From an uncultured Bacilli bacterium (GTDB lineage: Bacteria > Bacillota_I > Bacilli_A > RF39 > UBA660): DNA of 9,685 nucleotides. The stretch spans positions 1-9,685 of the forward strand of contig CANQFI010000064.1 of assembly GCA_947598455.1 (NCBI GenBank). Direction: 5' to 3'. The notes below the pieces were generated by a model. It was given only the letters and a program-made list of their open reading frames with translations, did not search any database and was not told the DNA's origin. Shown here piece by piece: positions 1-6,416 of this stretch. Numbering within the stretch: position 1 is the stretch's first letter; every line of letters starts with the position of its first letter. Both the position numbers and the translations under genes were made by a program.

Positions 1-21
1 ATCGAACTTAAGGTAGACTAA
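1..21 (+). CDS. rplM: 3' end of a probable ribosomal protein L13 gene (partial)
   Basis: Frame 1 is open from the window edge and reads I-E-L-K-V-D then TAA at 19-21; the other two forward frames hit stops within this stretch. The stop codon overlaps the AAGGAGG ribosome binding site of rpsI, as in a tightly packed operon. L13 (rplM) lies directly before S9 (rpsI) in most bacteria, so the assignment rests on position. Six residues are too few to prove identity. If correct, the product is large-subunit protein uL13. Confidence 0.5.
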   Translation: MELKVD

Positions 22-26
22 GGAGG
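20..26 (+). promoter_or_regulatory. Strong Shine-Dalgarno site of rpsI
   Basis: AAGGAGG lies 7 bases before the ATG at 34 and overlaps the stop codon of the preceding reading frame. It is the strongest ribosome binding site in the window, fits a highly expressed ribosomal gene, and fixes the rpsI start. Confidence 0.85.
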
Positions 27-33
27 ATTTTAA

Positions 34-450
34 ATGGCAAAACAAGTATGGACAGCTACTGGACGTAGAAAACGTTCTGTTGCTCAAGTAAGAATGACAG
101 CTGGAAAAGGAAATATAACTGTTAATGGTGTTGATGTTAATGAATATATGCCTTTTGCAGTATTAGTAATGGATTTAAAACAACCATTAGTTGCTACAAA
201 TAATGAGGATAAATTCGATATTGATGTTACTGTTAAAGGCGGAGGTTTTTCAGGACAAACTGGTGCTATTAGATTAGGTATTACTCGTGCTTTATTAGCC
301 TTTGATGCAGATGCTGATCAAACAAGAGAAGATGCTTATAGAAAAGTTTTAAAAACTGCTGGATTTGTTACTAGAGATCCAAGAAGTAAAGAACGTAAAA
401 AACCAGGTCTTAAAAAAGCTCGTCGTGCTCCACAATTTTCAAAACGTTAA
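34..450 (+). CDS. rpsI: 30S ribosomal protein S9 (uS9)
   Basis: Small-subunit ribosomal protein of the 30S head; the basic C-terminal tail of this family reaches the P site and touches initiator/peptidyl tRNA. The family signatures are clear: a basic N-terminal patch [12 protein letters not shown] (9-20), the motif [19 protein letters not shown] (about 69-87) and the hallmark C-terminus, RDPR at 114-117, then [19 protein letters not shown] (120-138). At 138 residues it is slightly longer than the usual 130 or so but complete at both ends. The start is supported by AAGGAGG 7 bases upstream. It is probably co-transcribed with rplM from outside the window and is followed by a terminator at 470-495. 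This is the most certain gene of the window. Confidence 0.99.
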   Translation: MAKQVWTATGRRKRSVAQVRMTAGKGNITVNGVDVNEYMPFAVLVMDLKQPLVATNNEDKFDIDVTVKGGGFSGQTGAIRLGITRALLAFDADADQTREDAYRKVLKTAGFVTRDPRSKERKKPGLKKARRAPQFSKR

Positions 451-469
451 AATTTATATCAAATGTTTC

Positions 470-495
470 AAAAAGCTCATTTTGGAGCTTTTTTT
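470..495 (+). terminator. Intrinsic terminator after rpsI
   Basis: Perfect 9-bp stem: AAAAAGCTC (470-478) pairs with GAGCTTTTT (485-493) around a 6-base loop, and the T-run continues to 495. It starts 20 bases after the rpsI stop and ends the ribosomal-protein transcript. Confidence 0.85.
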
Positions 496-540
496 CTTGG
501 CCAAAATATAATTTAAAAGAATAGAATTATATTTATTATT

Positions 541-575
541 TATAATATTCCACATTTGTTTTGTGGAATATTATA
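541..575. repeat. Perfect 14-bp inverted repeat, no T-run on either side
   Basis: TATAATATTCCACA (541-554) is the exact reverse complement of TGTGGAATATTATA (562-575), separated by a 7-base loop (TTTGTTT). Neither strand has the T-run of an intrinsic terminator after it, and a separate terminator already lies at 470-495. It sits 22 bases upstream of the -35 box of the next gene. It could be an operator, an RNA hairpin, or a dispersed palindromic element; the sequence alone does not decide. Confidence 0.85.
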
Positions 576-596
576 TTAAAATATTTGCTTTCTTTG

Positions 597-625
597 TTGC
601 GAAGTTAGACTATTTTTTTTATAAT
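597..625 (+). promoter_or_regulatory. Sigma-A-type promoter for the 650-1516 gene
   Basis: The -35 box is TTGCGA (597-602) and the -10 box a perfect TATAAT (620-625), with an ideal 17-base spacer that includes a T-run. Transcription would begin near 632, giving a leader of under 20 bases that carries the AGAAGGG ribosome binding site (about 636-642) of the ATG at 650. Confidence 0.75.
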
Positions 626-649
626 AATATAGAATAGAAGGGTGTAGTA

Positions 650-1516
650 ATGGCAGAAGAGATAGCAAAACTTGAAAAAGAGAAAAAAAGTAATTTTTTT
701 AAATATATATTATTATTTGTTTTATTTTTAGCTGTGGGGATAGTAATTGGTGTTTATGGTGCTATGAGGTATATGGCAAAAAAAGATAATAATGAGCCAA
801 TGAATAATGTTCCTGAAATTAAAGATATTACAAATGATTCAGTATATCAAAATACTATTAATAGTCTTTATAGTATAGTAAATAATAATTCTATATTTTA
901 TAGTAGTAAGGGTGTGGATATAGGTTCGATTGATAATAGTAATAAGTTATCTTTAATATATCAGTATATACTTTCTAATAATGAATATACTAAAGAAACT
1001 TTAAACAAAATAGATGCAAATTATTGTGATTATAATTTTATTTTAGATTCTTCGGGAGATGCAAATATTCCTTCTTTAGTATGCACTGTGTATAAATTTA
1101 AAAAAGAAGATGTTACTTCTTTAGGAAAAAAATTATTTAATGATTCTACAATTATTGTTGATGGTAATTTTAATCCATCTTCGACTGAATTATGTGTTTC
1201 TGTAGATGATAGCTATATTTGTGGTAATATAGCAACTGCTCAAAGTGGTACATTAGAAATTAAGTTTAATATTCAAAAAGTTACAATGAATACTGATGGT
1301 ACAATAGAAATTTATGATAAGGGTTATTTAAATGATAAAAGAGAAGGTGTAGATAATCCTAATGATCAGTATGATAATTATTATTTACATTCTTCTGATA
1401 GTACAGAATATTATTATGAATTAAAAAGTGCAGATAATTTAACATTTAAACATACTTTTAAAACGGATGATAATGCTAATTATTATTACGTAAGTACTGA
1501 AGTTTTTAAGGAATAA
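650..1516 (+). CDS. Single-pass membrane-anchored extracytoplasmic protein, function unknown
   Basis: I do not recognise a family. The N-terminus is a short charged cytoplasmic segment (1-16, rich in Lys and Glu), followed by one strong hydrophobic helix (about 17-39) with no evident signal-peptidase site, so the remaining ~245 residues should lie outside the membrane as an uncleaved type II protein. The outer part is rich in Asn, Asp, Ser and Tyr and has four cysteines (126, 145, 182, 191), spaced so that they could form two disulfides; this pairing is inference. No enzyme motif is visible. The start has AGAAGGG 7 bases upstream. The gene has its own promoter (597-625) and terminator (1522-1553), so it appears to be a single-gene unit. 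It is the first of four consecutive genes for exported proteins, which suggests a cell-surface role. Confidence 0.9.
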   Translation: MAEEIAKLEKEKKSNFFKYILLFVLFLAVGIVIGVYGAMRYMAKKDNNEPMNNVPEIKDITNDSVYQNTINSLYSIVNNNSIFYSSKGVDIGSIDNSNKLSLIYQYILSNNEYTKETLNKIDANYCDYNFILDSSGDANIPSLVCTVYKFKKEDVTSLGKKLFNDSTIIVDGNFNPSSTELCVSVDDSYICGNIATAQSGTLEIKFNIQKVTMNTDGTIEIYDKGYLNDKREGVDNPNDQYDNYYLHSSDSTEYYYELKSADNLTFKHTFKTDDNANYYYVSTEVFKE

Positions 1517-1521
1517 TAGGT

Positions 1522-1553
1522 AAAGAGAATTTTATTGTTATTCTCTTTTTTTT
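1522..1553 (+). terminator. Intrinsic terminator after the 650-1516 gene
   Basis: Perfect 9-bp stem AAAGAGAAT (1522-1530) / ATTCTCTTT (1540-1548), 9-base loop, then a T-run through 1553. It starts 5 bases after the stop codon. Confidence 0.85.
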
Positions 1554-1563
1554 ATGTTATATT
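1535..1563 (+). promoter_or_regulatory. Possible promoter for the NlpC/P60 gene, overlapping the preceding terminator
   Basis: TTGTTA (1535-1540) and TATATT (1558-1563) are separated by 17 bases and match the sigma-A consensus at 4/6 and 5/6 positions. The -35 box lies in the loop of the upstream terminator. The predicted start near 1570 would leave only about 14 leader bases before the ATG at 1584. In AT-rich DNA such matches arise by chance, so this is tentative. Confidence 0.4.
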
Positions 1564-1583
1564 ATTTGCGAGTGTGATCTTTT

Positions 1584-3278
1584 ATGAATAAAATGGGTGG
1601 AAATACTAATAGTAAAAAAAAGAGATATTATAAATCTAGATCTAATTCTAATAATAGAAAATATACTTATTCAAATAATAGAAAAAGAAAAAGCGTTAAT
1701 AAAAAAAATAATTCAATAATAAAAGATTTTAGTTCTGAACAAATTGTTTTACCAAAACAAAAAGATAATGAAATAAAAGAAAAACTTGAGACAGATAATA
1801 TTGGTGAATTAAATAATAAGGAAATTGTAGATAAAACTAAAGAAAAAGATATTGATAATATTGGTGCTAAAATAGTAAATGTAGAAATAATAGATCAACA
1901 AGGCAATGTTGGTAATCAAATAGAAAATAAAAAAAAATATGATGCTTTTATAGTTTTTATATTATTAGTGATTATTTTAATTGGAATAATAATTATTCTT
2001 AAAATGTCTGGAAAAGAAAGTTTACTTATTACAAATAAAGTAAGTGTAGTACAAATTGAAGTTGTTAATTATAATAAAGATAGTAATATTGTTGAGTTAG
2101 TTATAACACCAAATAAAAATGAAGAATATTGTGCTTTAGGTGATAATAAAAAGTCATTAAGTTATACGAAGTTAGTGGATAATAAATGTCATATTGAAAC
2201 AACAATGGATAATCATATTATTTATTTTAAAGATAATAATAATATGGTTAGTGATGCTATTAAAATTGATAATTATGTAGTTGATTATGGCATTAAAGAT
2301 GAAAATTATCTTGCGGTTGGTTCTACAATGGATATTGTATCTAATATGGTTGTAGTAGGGAAACCAAAGATTAAAATTGAAGTTAATAATGATATATTAG
2401 AATTTGATAATAATAAAGTTGTTGGGATTAATAATGGTACTTCAAAAGTTCAATATGTTGTAAATGGTATAGTAGCAAAAGAAGTTAATATTATAGTTAC
2501 AAATTTAATTGCTAGTATGCCTAAAGAGTTTGATACTAGTAAGCCTTATTTAACTTGTAAGGTTTATACACAAGATGAGGCTGCTATGTTAGATAAAATA
2601 TTAGAAAGTCGTATAGCAGATGCTGGTTATGGAACAAGAGCTGGAGCAGTTGCTGCAGCAAGATTTTTAACTTTAGAATTTCCTTATAAAATATCTTATT
2701 TTTGGGAGAATGGACGACTTAGTGGAACAGGTACCCATATTGTTGATGGAGAAGGAAGATATTATCATAAAGGTTTATATTTGGATGAATCAAAAGTTGC
2801 TGGATTAAAGGAAGGTGCTAAATTAACTGGACCTGCTATCTGGGGATGTGATTTAAAAAATTATGAAACAGATCCACCATATTTTGTATCAGGAAGAAAG
2901 TATCCAAATGGTCTTGATTGTTCTGGTTTTGTTTCATGGTCTTTATATAATGGTGGTTTAGATGTTGGAGATATTGGTGCTGGAGATTTACCTTCAGATG
3001 GACAACTTACAGATGTGGGAGATTTTAGAGTTTTAACTGATGAATTAATTGCTTCAGGAAAAATTAAAGTAGGAGATTTATTTAATATATTTGGACATAT
3101 TTCGATATTAGTGGGAGAAGATGAAGAGAATTACTATATTGCTGAATCTTTAAATACTTATCGTGGAGTTGTATTAAGAAAATATGCTAAAACAAAAGTA
3201 GGTAATTATTTTACTCATGTTGTATTAATGGAAGGTGTATATAAAGGAGACGGTAATTTAACTAATTTATGGTATTAA
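1584..3278 (+). CDS. Membrane-anchored NlpC/P60-type cell-wall peptidase with a Big_2-like segment
   Basis: Likely cleaves peptide bonds in peptidoglycan on the outer face of the membrane. Order of parts in 564 residues: a Lys/Asn/Arg-rich, low-complexity cytoplasmic tail (1-118); one transmembrane helix (about 120-140); an extracellular beta-rich part (150-230); a Big_2-like Ig segment (about 240-306, with VGSTMDIV and VVGINNGTSKVQYVVNG); then the catalytic domain (about 325-551). The nucleophile is Cys446 in the classic DCSGFVSW motif and the base is His505 in GDLFNIFGHISILVG. The usual third polar residue falls near A520-E521 (YYIAES), so it is not the standard His/Asn/Gln. No good Shine-Dalgarno precedes the ATG at 1584, only a GTGATC stretch complementary to the outer part of the 16S tail; an in-frame ATG at 1593 is an alternative. 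The NlpC/P60 versus related papain-like (CHAP) label is moderately sure. Confidence 0.88.
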   Translation: MNKMGGNTNSKKKRYYKSRSNSNNRKYTYSNNRKRKSVNKKNNSIIKDFSSEQIVLPKQKDNEIKEKLETDNIGELNNKEIVDKTKEKDIDNIGAKIVNVEIIDQQGNVGNQIENKKKYDAFIVFILLVIILIGIIIILKMSGKESLLITNKVSVVQIEVVNYNKDSNIVELVITPNKNEEYCALGDNKKSLSYTKLVDNKCHIETTMDNHIIYFKDNNNMVSDAIKIDNYVVDYGIKDENYLAVGSTMDIVSNMVVVGKPKIKIEVNNDILEFDNNKVVGINNGTSKVQYVVNGIVAKEVNIIVTNLIASMPKEFDTSKPYLTCKVYTQDEAAMLDKILESRIADAGYGTRAGAVAAARFLTLEFPYKISYFWENGRLSGTGTHIVDGEGRYYHKGLYLDESKVAGLKEGAKLTGPAIWGCDLKNYETDPPYFVSGRKYPNGLDCSGFVSWSLYNGGLDVGDIGAGDLPSDGQLTDVGDFRVLTDELIASGKIKVGDLFNIFGHISILVGEDEENYYIAESLNTYRGVVLRKYAKTKVGNYFTHVVLMEGVYKGDGNLTNLWY

Positions 3279-3305
3279 GGAGATATTTTGAGTATCTCTT
3301 TTTTT
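3277..3305 (+). terminator. Intrinsic terminator after the NlpC/P60 gene
   Basis: AAGGAGATA (3277-3285) pairs with TATCTCTTT (3293-3301), with one G-T pair, and the T-run continues to 3305. The left arm begins inside the TAA stop codon. It closely resembles the hairpin at 5684-5714. Confidence 0.85.
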
Positions 3306-3422
3306 AACTATGTACGATTATTCGACAGTTGTATTTTTTGTTTTATTGATTTACTTTAAAAATTGTGATAAAAATTATATTAGAATAATTAAGAGTGAGG
3401 TTTAAAAAGAGGCGTATTATTC

Positions 3423-4460
3423 GTGAAAAAGATTTTATTTTTTTTATTACTTTTATTTATAGTATTGTTAAAAATTGATTTTGTGTCTGCTAAAGAAATT
3501 ACTGTGGATGATGTTGTTTCTTATATGAATGCAAATAGTATTTTAAATGATCAAGAGTATGAAAGATTGTTTGGAAATATGTTTAATGGCAATGATGAAT
3601 ATAATATTACTAAATTTTCTTATACTGTGGCTAGAGAGAATGATACATTAAAAGTAAAGGTTAATTTAGAGAATCAAAAAGTAAAAGAAAATGAACAATC
3701 ATCTGAAAGTCAAACTCTTGATAAAACTGGAGAGCAATCAGAAACAATTGAAAAAGAATTTAATTTAACAATAAAAGATAATTCATTAATTAGTTATACT
3801 GGTAGTGAATTTAAAGTTGATTCTTTAGAATCAAGAATTTTGACTTTTATTTTTAATCAACTTATTTATTCAGTTGGTGGTGCTAGAGGCTATAATAAAG
3901 ATTTTATTGTAGAATGGATGAATCAGATAGATTTAAATAAGTCTACTATTAAGGAAGGTGTAGATTGTTCTTTTGAACCAGTTTTTTATACTATTAAAAA
4001 GGATGGTACTGATTTTGAATATGAATTTAGCATGATAAAACAATTTACTATTGATATAAACACTATAACTGATAAAATTCCTGAAATAATAAAGGCTGAA
4101 ATAAATGAGGTTCAAACTAGTTTTACTAATATTTCATTTAAAGTTTATGTTAAAAATCATACTGATGAAATGTGTAATGTATATCGTCGTACTGATGATA
4201 ATCCTAAATTAACAAAAATTGGTCAGGTTAAATGTGACAATGAATCTTTTGTTGACAAAAATGTTGAAGTTGGTAAAAAGTATTATTATCAAGCTTCTGT
4301 AGTTGGGGTTATTATGTGTTCTGATGAAGTTGCAGCTCAGTTAGAAACTTTACCTTTGACTGGTTCTTTTATTTCAATTGGTAGTATTGTAGTTCTAATT
4401 TGTATTGATTTATTTATATGGAAAAAATATAAAAAATTCAATAAAGTTAAGAAAGTGTAA
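3423..4460 (+). CDS. LPXTG-type wall-anchored surface protein with FN3-like domain
   Basis: Predicted to be secreted and covalently fixed to peptidoglycan by a sortase. The N-terminus is a textbook signal peptide: KK, hydrophobic core 4-16, likely cleavage after VSA (21-23). The C-terminus is a full sorting signal: LPLTG (310-314), a hydrophobic stretch (about 315-333), then a basic tail (WKKYKKFNKVKKV). In between lie an acidic/polar region with a Gln/Ser/Glu-rich low-complexity patch (about 85-112), an unrecognised central part, and a fibronectin type III-like segment (about 222-308; CNVYRRTDDNPKLTKIG and VEVGKKYYYQASVV are typical strands). Ligand unknown. The start is GTG, with AAAGAGG ending 10 bases upstream. 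No clean promoter is visible in the 117 bases after the previous terminator. The stop codon overlaps the next ATG (TAATG), so the two genes are very likely co-transcribed and translationally coupled. No sortase gene lies in the window. Confidence 0.88.
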   Translation: MKKILFFLLLLFIVLLKIDFVSAKEITVDDVVSYMNANSILNDQEYERLFGNMFNGNDEYNITKFSYTVARENDTLKVKVNLENQKVKENEQSSESQTLDKTGEQSETIEKEFNLTIKDNSLISYTGSEFKVDSLESRILTFIFNQLIYSVGGARGYNKDFIVEWMNQIDLNKSTIKEGVDCSFEPVFYTIKKDGTDFEYEFSMIKQFTIDINTITDKIPEIIKAEINEVQTSFTNISFKVYVKNHTDEMCNVYRRTDDNPKLTKIGQVKCDNESFVDKNVEVGKKYYYQASVVGVIMCSDEVAAQLETLPLTGSFISIGSIVVLICIDLFIWKKYKKFNKVKKV

Positions 4461-5683
4461 TGGATGGTGGAGTTATGAATAATAAGAAAATAGTTAAATT
4501 GTTACCTTTTTTATTAGTTTTACCAGCTATATTTATTGTTATTTTTAACTATAATTTTAGTAAAGATTTTAATAATGTTGTTAATAGGTCATTACTTAAG
4601 CAAGGAAATAAAGTTGAAGATGAGGATGTAAAACCTTATACTTATGAAGAAGTACAAATGTTAGCTGTAAGTTTGAGAGTTAAAGAAGATTATGATGAAA
4701 CATATAAAATGATTCCACTGACATGTAGTGTTAATATTAATAGAGCGGTTAGGTTAATTTATATGGATGGTAAAGAACAATTAGGGTATAAGTATATATA
4801 TTATCGAAAACCTGTTGGTTCTTTATTGGAACCTTCTAAACAAGGATATAGTTTTGTTAAGTGGACAAATGAAGATGGTGAAGTAGTAGATGAAGATACT
4901 GTTCTTGCTTCTGAAGTTGATTACTATGTATATGCTAATTGGGAAAATACTCCACCAACTGTACCGCAATTTACGATTTTATATAAGAATGCACCAGGTA
5001 AAACAGAAGGAATGTTACAAAGAGATGATGGATCTACAGAAGTTATTACAGTAACTATCAATTCAACAGATAAAGAAGAAAATTATCCAACGAAGTTTGA
5101 TCTTGTATGTACTGGCGGTGGTTTATGTAAGGATGATAACATTACTATAAGTGGTCCAGAAATAAAAGATGGTCAAGCTGTATTTACAATTACTGCTAAA
5201 AAAATGGGAGTTGGCTTATTGAAAGCAATAGTTAGTGATACACCGGGTCTTGATAATCAAAATAGTGCAATTATTTATGTTTATGGCCCTGATGGTCAAA
5301 TATCTTCAGAAGCTAAATATACTCAATATGAATTTAAGAGTAATTGGATTGGAGAATTGGAAGGCTGCTATATATCAGAATTTGAAATGACAGTACAATT
5401 TGGATCTGGTCATAATAATAGTAGTAATAATGATAGTATGAAAGTAACTGGTAAGACTAAATCGGGTAATGAAGTTGTCCTTTTTGAGTGGTCTGGTAAT
5501 ATGGAAGGAACACTTCATAAGAGTACACTTGAAAAAATAACAGAACATAATAAGAATAATCCAACTGATCCGATTGTTGATATTCAGTTCTATACTTATT
5601 CACCACATGAAGGGTGTACACCAGATGCAAAAATTCATTATTCGGTAAAATATACATTTGATAAAAATTTACTAGATGAATAA
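4460..5683 (+). CDS. Membrane-anchored surface protein with a Listeria-Bacteroides (InlB/Flg_new) repeat
   Basis: Extracytoplasmic protein with one N-terminal hydrophobic helix (about 13-30) and no clear cleavage site, so probably tethered. Residues about 111-162 match the Listeria-Bacteroides/InlB B-repeat pattern: a glycine turn, a proline, then KQGYSFVKW (127-135), a DG turn and YYVYANWE ending the unit. This small ubiquitin-like fold is common in Gram-positive surface proteins, often as spacer or binding module. The rest (165-407) is beta-rich and unrecognised; cysteines at 217/223 (CTGGGLC) and 303/386 may pair (inference). The ATG at 4460 overlaps the preceding stop; an in-frame ATG at 4475 (residue 6), preceded by GGATGGTGGAG, is an equally credible start and would give a more typical short N-terminus before the helix. 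Coupling with the LPLTG protein gene suggests the two work together on the surface. A terminator follows directly. Confidence 0.85.
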   Translation: MDGGVMNNKKIVKLLPFLLVLPAIFIVIFNYNFSKDFNNVVNRSLLKQGNKVEDEDVKPYTYEEVQMLAVSLRVKEDYDETYKMIPLTCSVNINRAVRLIYMDGKEQLGYKYIYYRKPVGSLLEPSKQGYSFVKWTNEDGEVVDEDTVLASEVDYYVYANWENTPPTVPQFTILYKNAPGKTEGMLQRDDGSTEVITVTINSTDKEENYPTKFDLVCTGGGLCKDDNITISGPEIKDGQAVFTITAKKMGVGLLKAIVSDTPGLDNQNSAIIYVYGPDGQISSEAKYTQYEFKSNWIGELEGCYISEFEMTVQFGSGHNNSSNNDSMKVTGKTKSGNEVVLFEWSGNMEGTLHKSTLEKITEHNKNNPTDPIVDIQFYTYSPHEGCTPDAKIHYSVKYTFDKNLLDE

Positions 5684-5714
5684 AAAGGAGATATTTTTGT
5701 GATATCTCTTTTTT
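5684..5714 (+). terminator. Intrinsic terminator after the 4460-5683 gene
   Basis: AAAGGAGATAT (5684-5694) pairs with ATATCTCTTT plus a further T (5702-5712), with one G-T pair, and Ts run to 5714. It starts immediately after the stop codon and ends the two-gene surface-protein unit. It is nearly the same sequence as the hairpin at 3277-3305. Confidence 0.85.
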
Positions 5715-5733
5715 ATTTTGAATAAGTATTAGT

Positions 5734-6378
5734 ATGAAAAAAAATATTTTGTGGTTGTTTATATGTTTAATGTTATTAACAACTAGTTTAGTTTATGGTA
5801 AAGATATTAATAATAAATTAGTAGGAAAGGTTATAATTTTAGATATTGGGCATGGTGGTAAAGATAAGGGAACTTCTGTAGATGGGATACTTGAAAGTGA
5901 TATTAATTTAAAGATAGGAATGAAACTTAGAGATGAATTAGTTAAACAGGGTGTTGATGTTATAATGACTAGAGATGGTGATTATGATTTAAGTAGTCCT
6001 AATGTAAATAGAAGGAAAAAGAGTGATTTTGATAATAGAATTGATCTAATAAATAATAGTAATGCTGATTTATATTTAAGTATTCATATGAATTATTTGA
6101 GCAATAGTAAATATTATGGAGCACAAGTTTTCTATATAAAAGGGAATGAAGTATTAGCTAAAGATATGCAGCAAGTATTTAAAGAAGAATTAAAAAGTCC
6201 TAGAGAAGAAAAAGAAATATCAAGTGATATTTATATGTATAAGAAATTAAGTATTCCGGGTATTTTAATAGAATGTGGATTTTTATCTAATGATAGTGAA
6301 AGAATGTTACTTATATCAAGTGAATATCAAGATAAAATAGTTAAATCAATTATTAATGGACTTTTAAAATACTATTAA
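5734..6378 (+). CDS. cwlD: N-acetylmuramoyl-L-alanine amidase, Amidase_3 family, CwlD-like
   Basis: Zinc enzyme that cuts the amide bond between N-acetylmuramic acid and L-alanine in peptidoglycan. A hydrophobic N-terminus (4-21, then YGK) acts as signal peptide or anchor. The catalytic domain fills residues 32-214: His40 in ILDIGHGGKDKG, Glu54 in GILESDIN and His118 in LYLSIHMN are the expected zinc ligands, and Glu180 in GILIECGFLSN the catalytic glutamate. All key residues are present. The size (214 residues, no wall-binding repeats) and the wording around VIMTRDGDYDL and FDNRIDLINNSNADLYLSIH resemble CwlD, which in sporeformers helps make muramic-lactam in spore cortex. In Bacillus cwlD lies a few genes after rpsI, so position also fits. 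A vegetative amidase role is equally possible. No Shine-Dalgarno is visible before the ATG, and no promoter in the 19 bases after the upstream terminator, which is odd. Confidence 0.92.
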   Translation: MKKNILWLFICLMLLTTSLVYGKDINNKLVGKVIILDIGHGGKDKGTSVDGILESDINLKIGMKLRDELVKQGVDVIMTRDGDYDLSSPNVNRRKKSDFDNRIDLINNSNADLYLSIHMNYLSNSKYYGAQVFYIKGNEVLAKDMQQVFKEELKSPREEKEISSDIYMYKKLSIPGILIECGFLSNDSERMLLISSEYQDKIVKSIINGLLKYY

Positions 6379-6416
6379 AAATGAAGCTTTTAGTTTCTTT
6401 CAAAGTAATTCATTTT
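6378..6416. terminator. Weak hairpin between the convergent amidase and phospholipase genes
   Basis: AAAATGAA (6378-6385) and TTCATTTT (6409-6416) are perfect complements 23 bases apart, and a smaller alternative hairpin GAAGC/GTTTC (6383-6387/6393-6397) sits inside. The two genes end only 11 bases apart, so some shared termination signal is expected, but this one is AT-rich and not convincing. Confidence 0.3.

Noticed and set aside
504..534. 10-bp inverted repeat AAATATAATT/AATTATATTT
   Set aside because: It is made of A and T only with an 11-base loop; such repeats are expected by chance in this composition.
1584..1940. Separate DNA-binding gene for the Lys/Arg/Asn-rich N-terminal part of the NlpC/P60 protein
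   Set aside because: The frame is continuous through the membrane helix into the catalytic domain with no stop or internal start signal, so it is a tail of one protein.
3288..3359. Possible 23-codon hydrophobic small protein from TTG 3288, with AAGGAG 5 bases upstream
   Set aside because: The ribosome-site-like AAGGAG is the left arm of a convincing terminator, the start codon is in its loop and the frame crosses the T-run; chance is the simpler explanation.
3306..3422. Promoter for the LPLTG protein gene
   Set aside because: TATATT (3376-3381) and TAGAAT (3381-3386) are -10-like, but no -35 hexamer sits at 16-18 bases (TTTACT at 20, TTGTGA at 12), so no site was called although some promoter is probably present.
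3933..4115. Minus-strand open frame of about 60 codons inside the LPLTG protein gene
   Set aside because: It lies wholly antisense to a well-supported gene, has no recognisable domain or ribosome binding site, and reads as AT-rich low-complexity sequence.
5457..5657. Minus-strand open frame of about 66 codons inside the InlB-repeat protein gene
   Set aside because: Antisense to a well-supported gene with no domain and no start signals.
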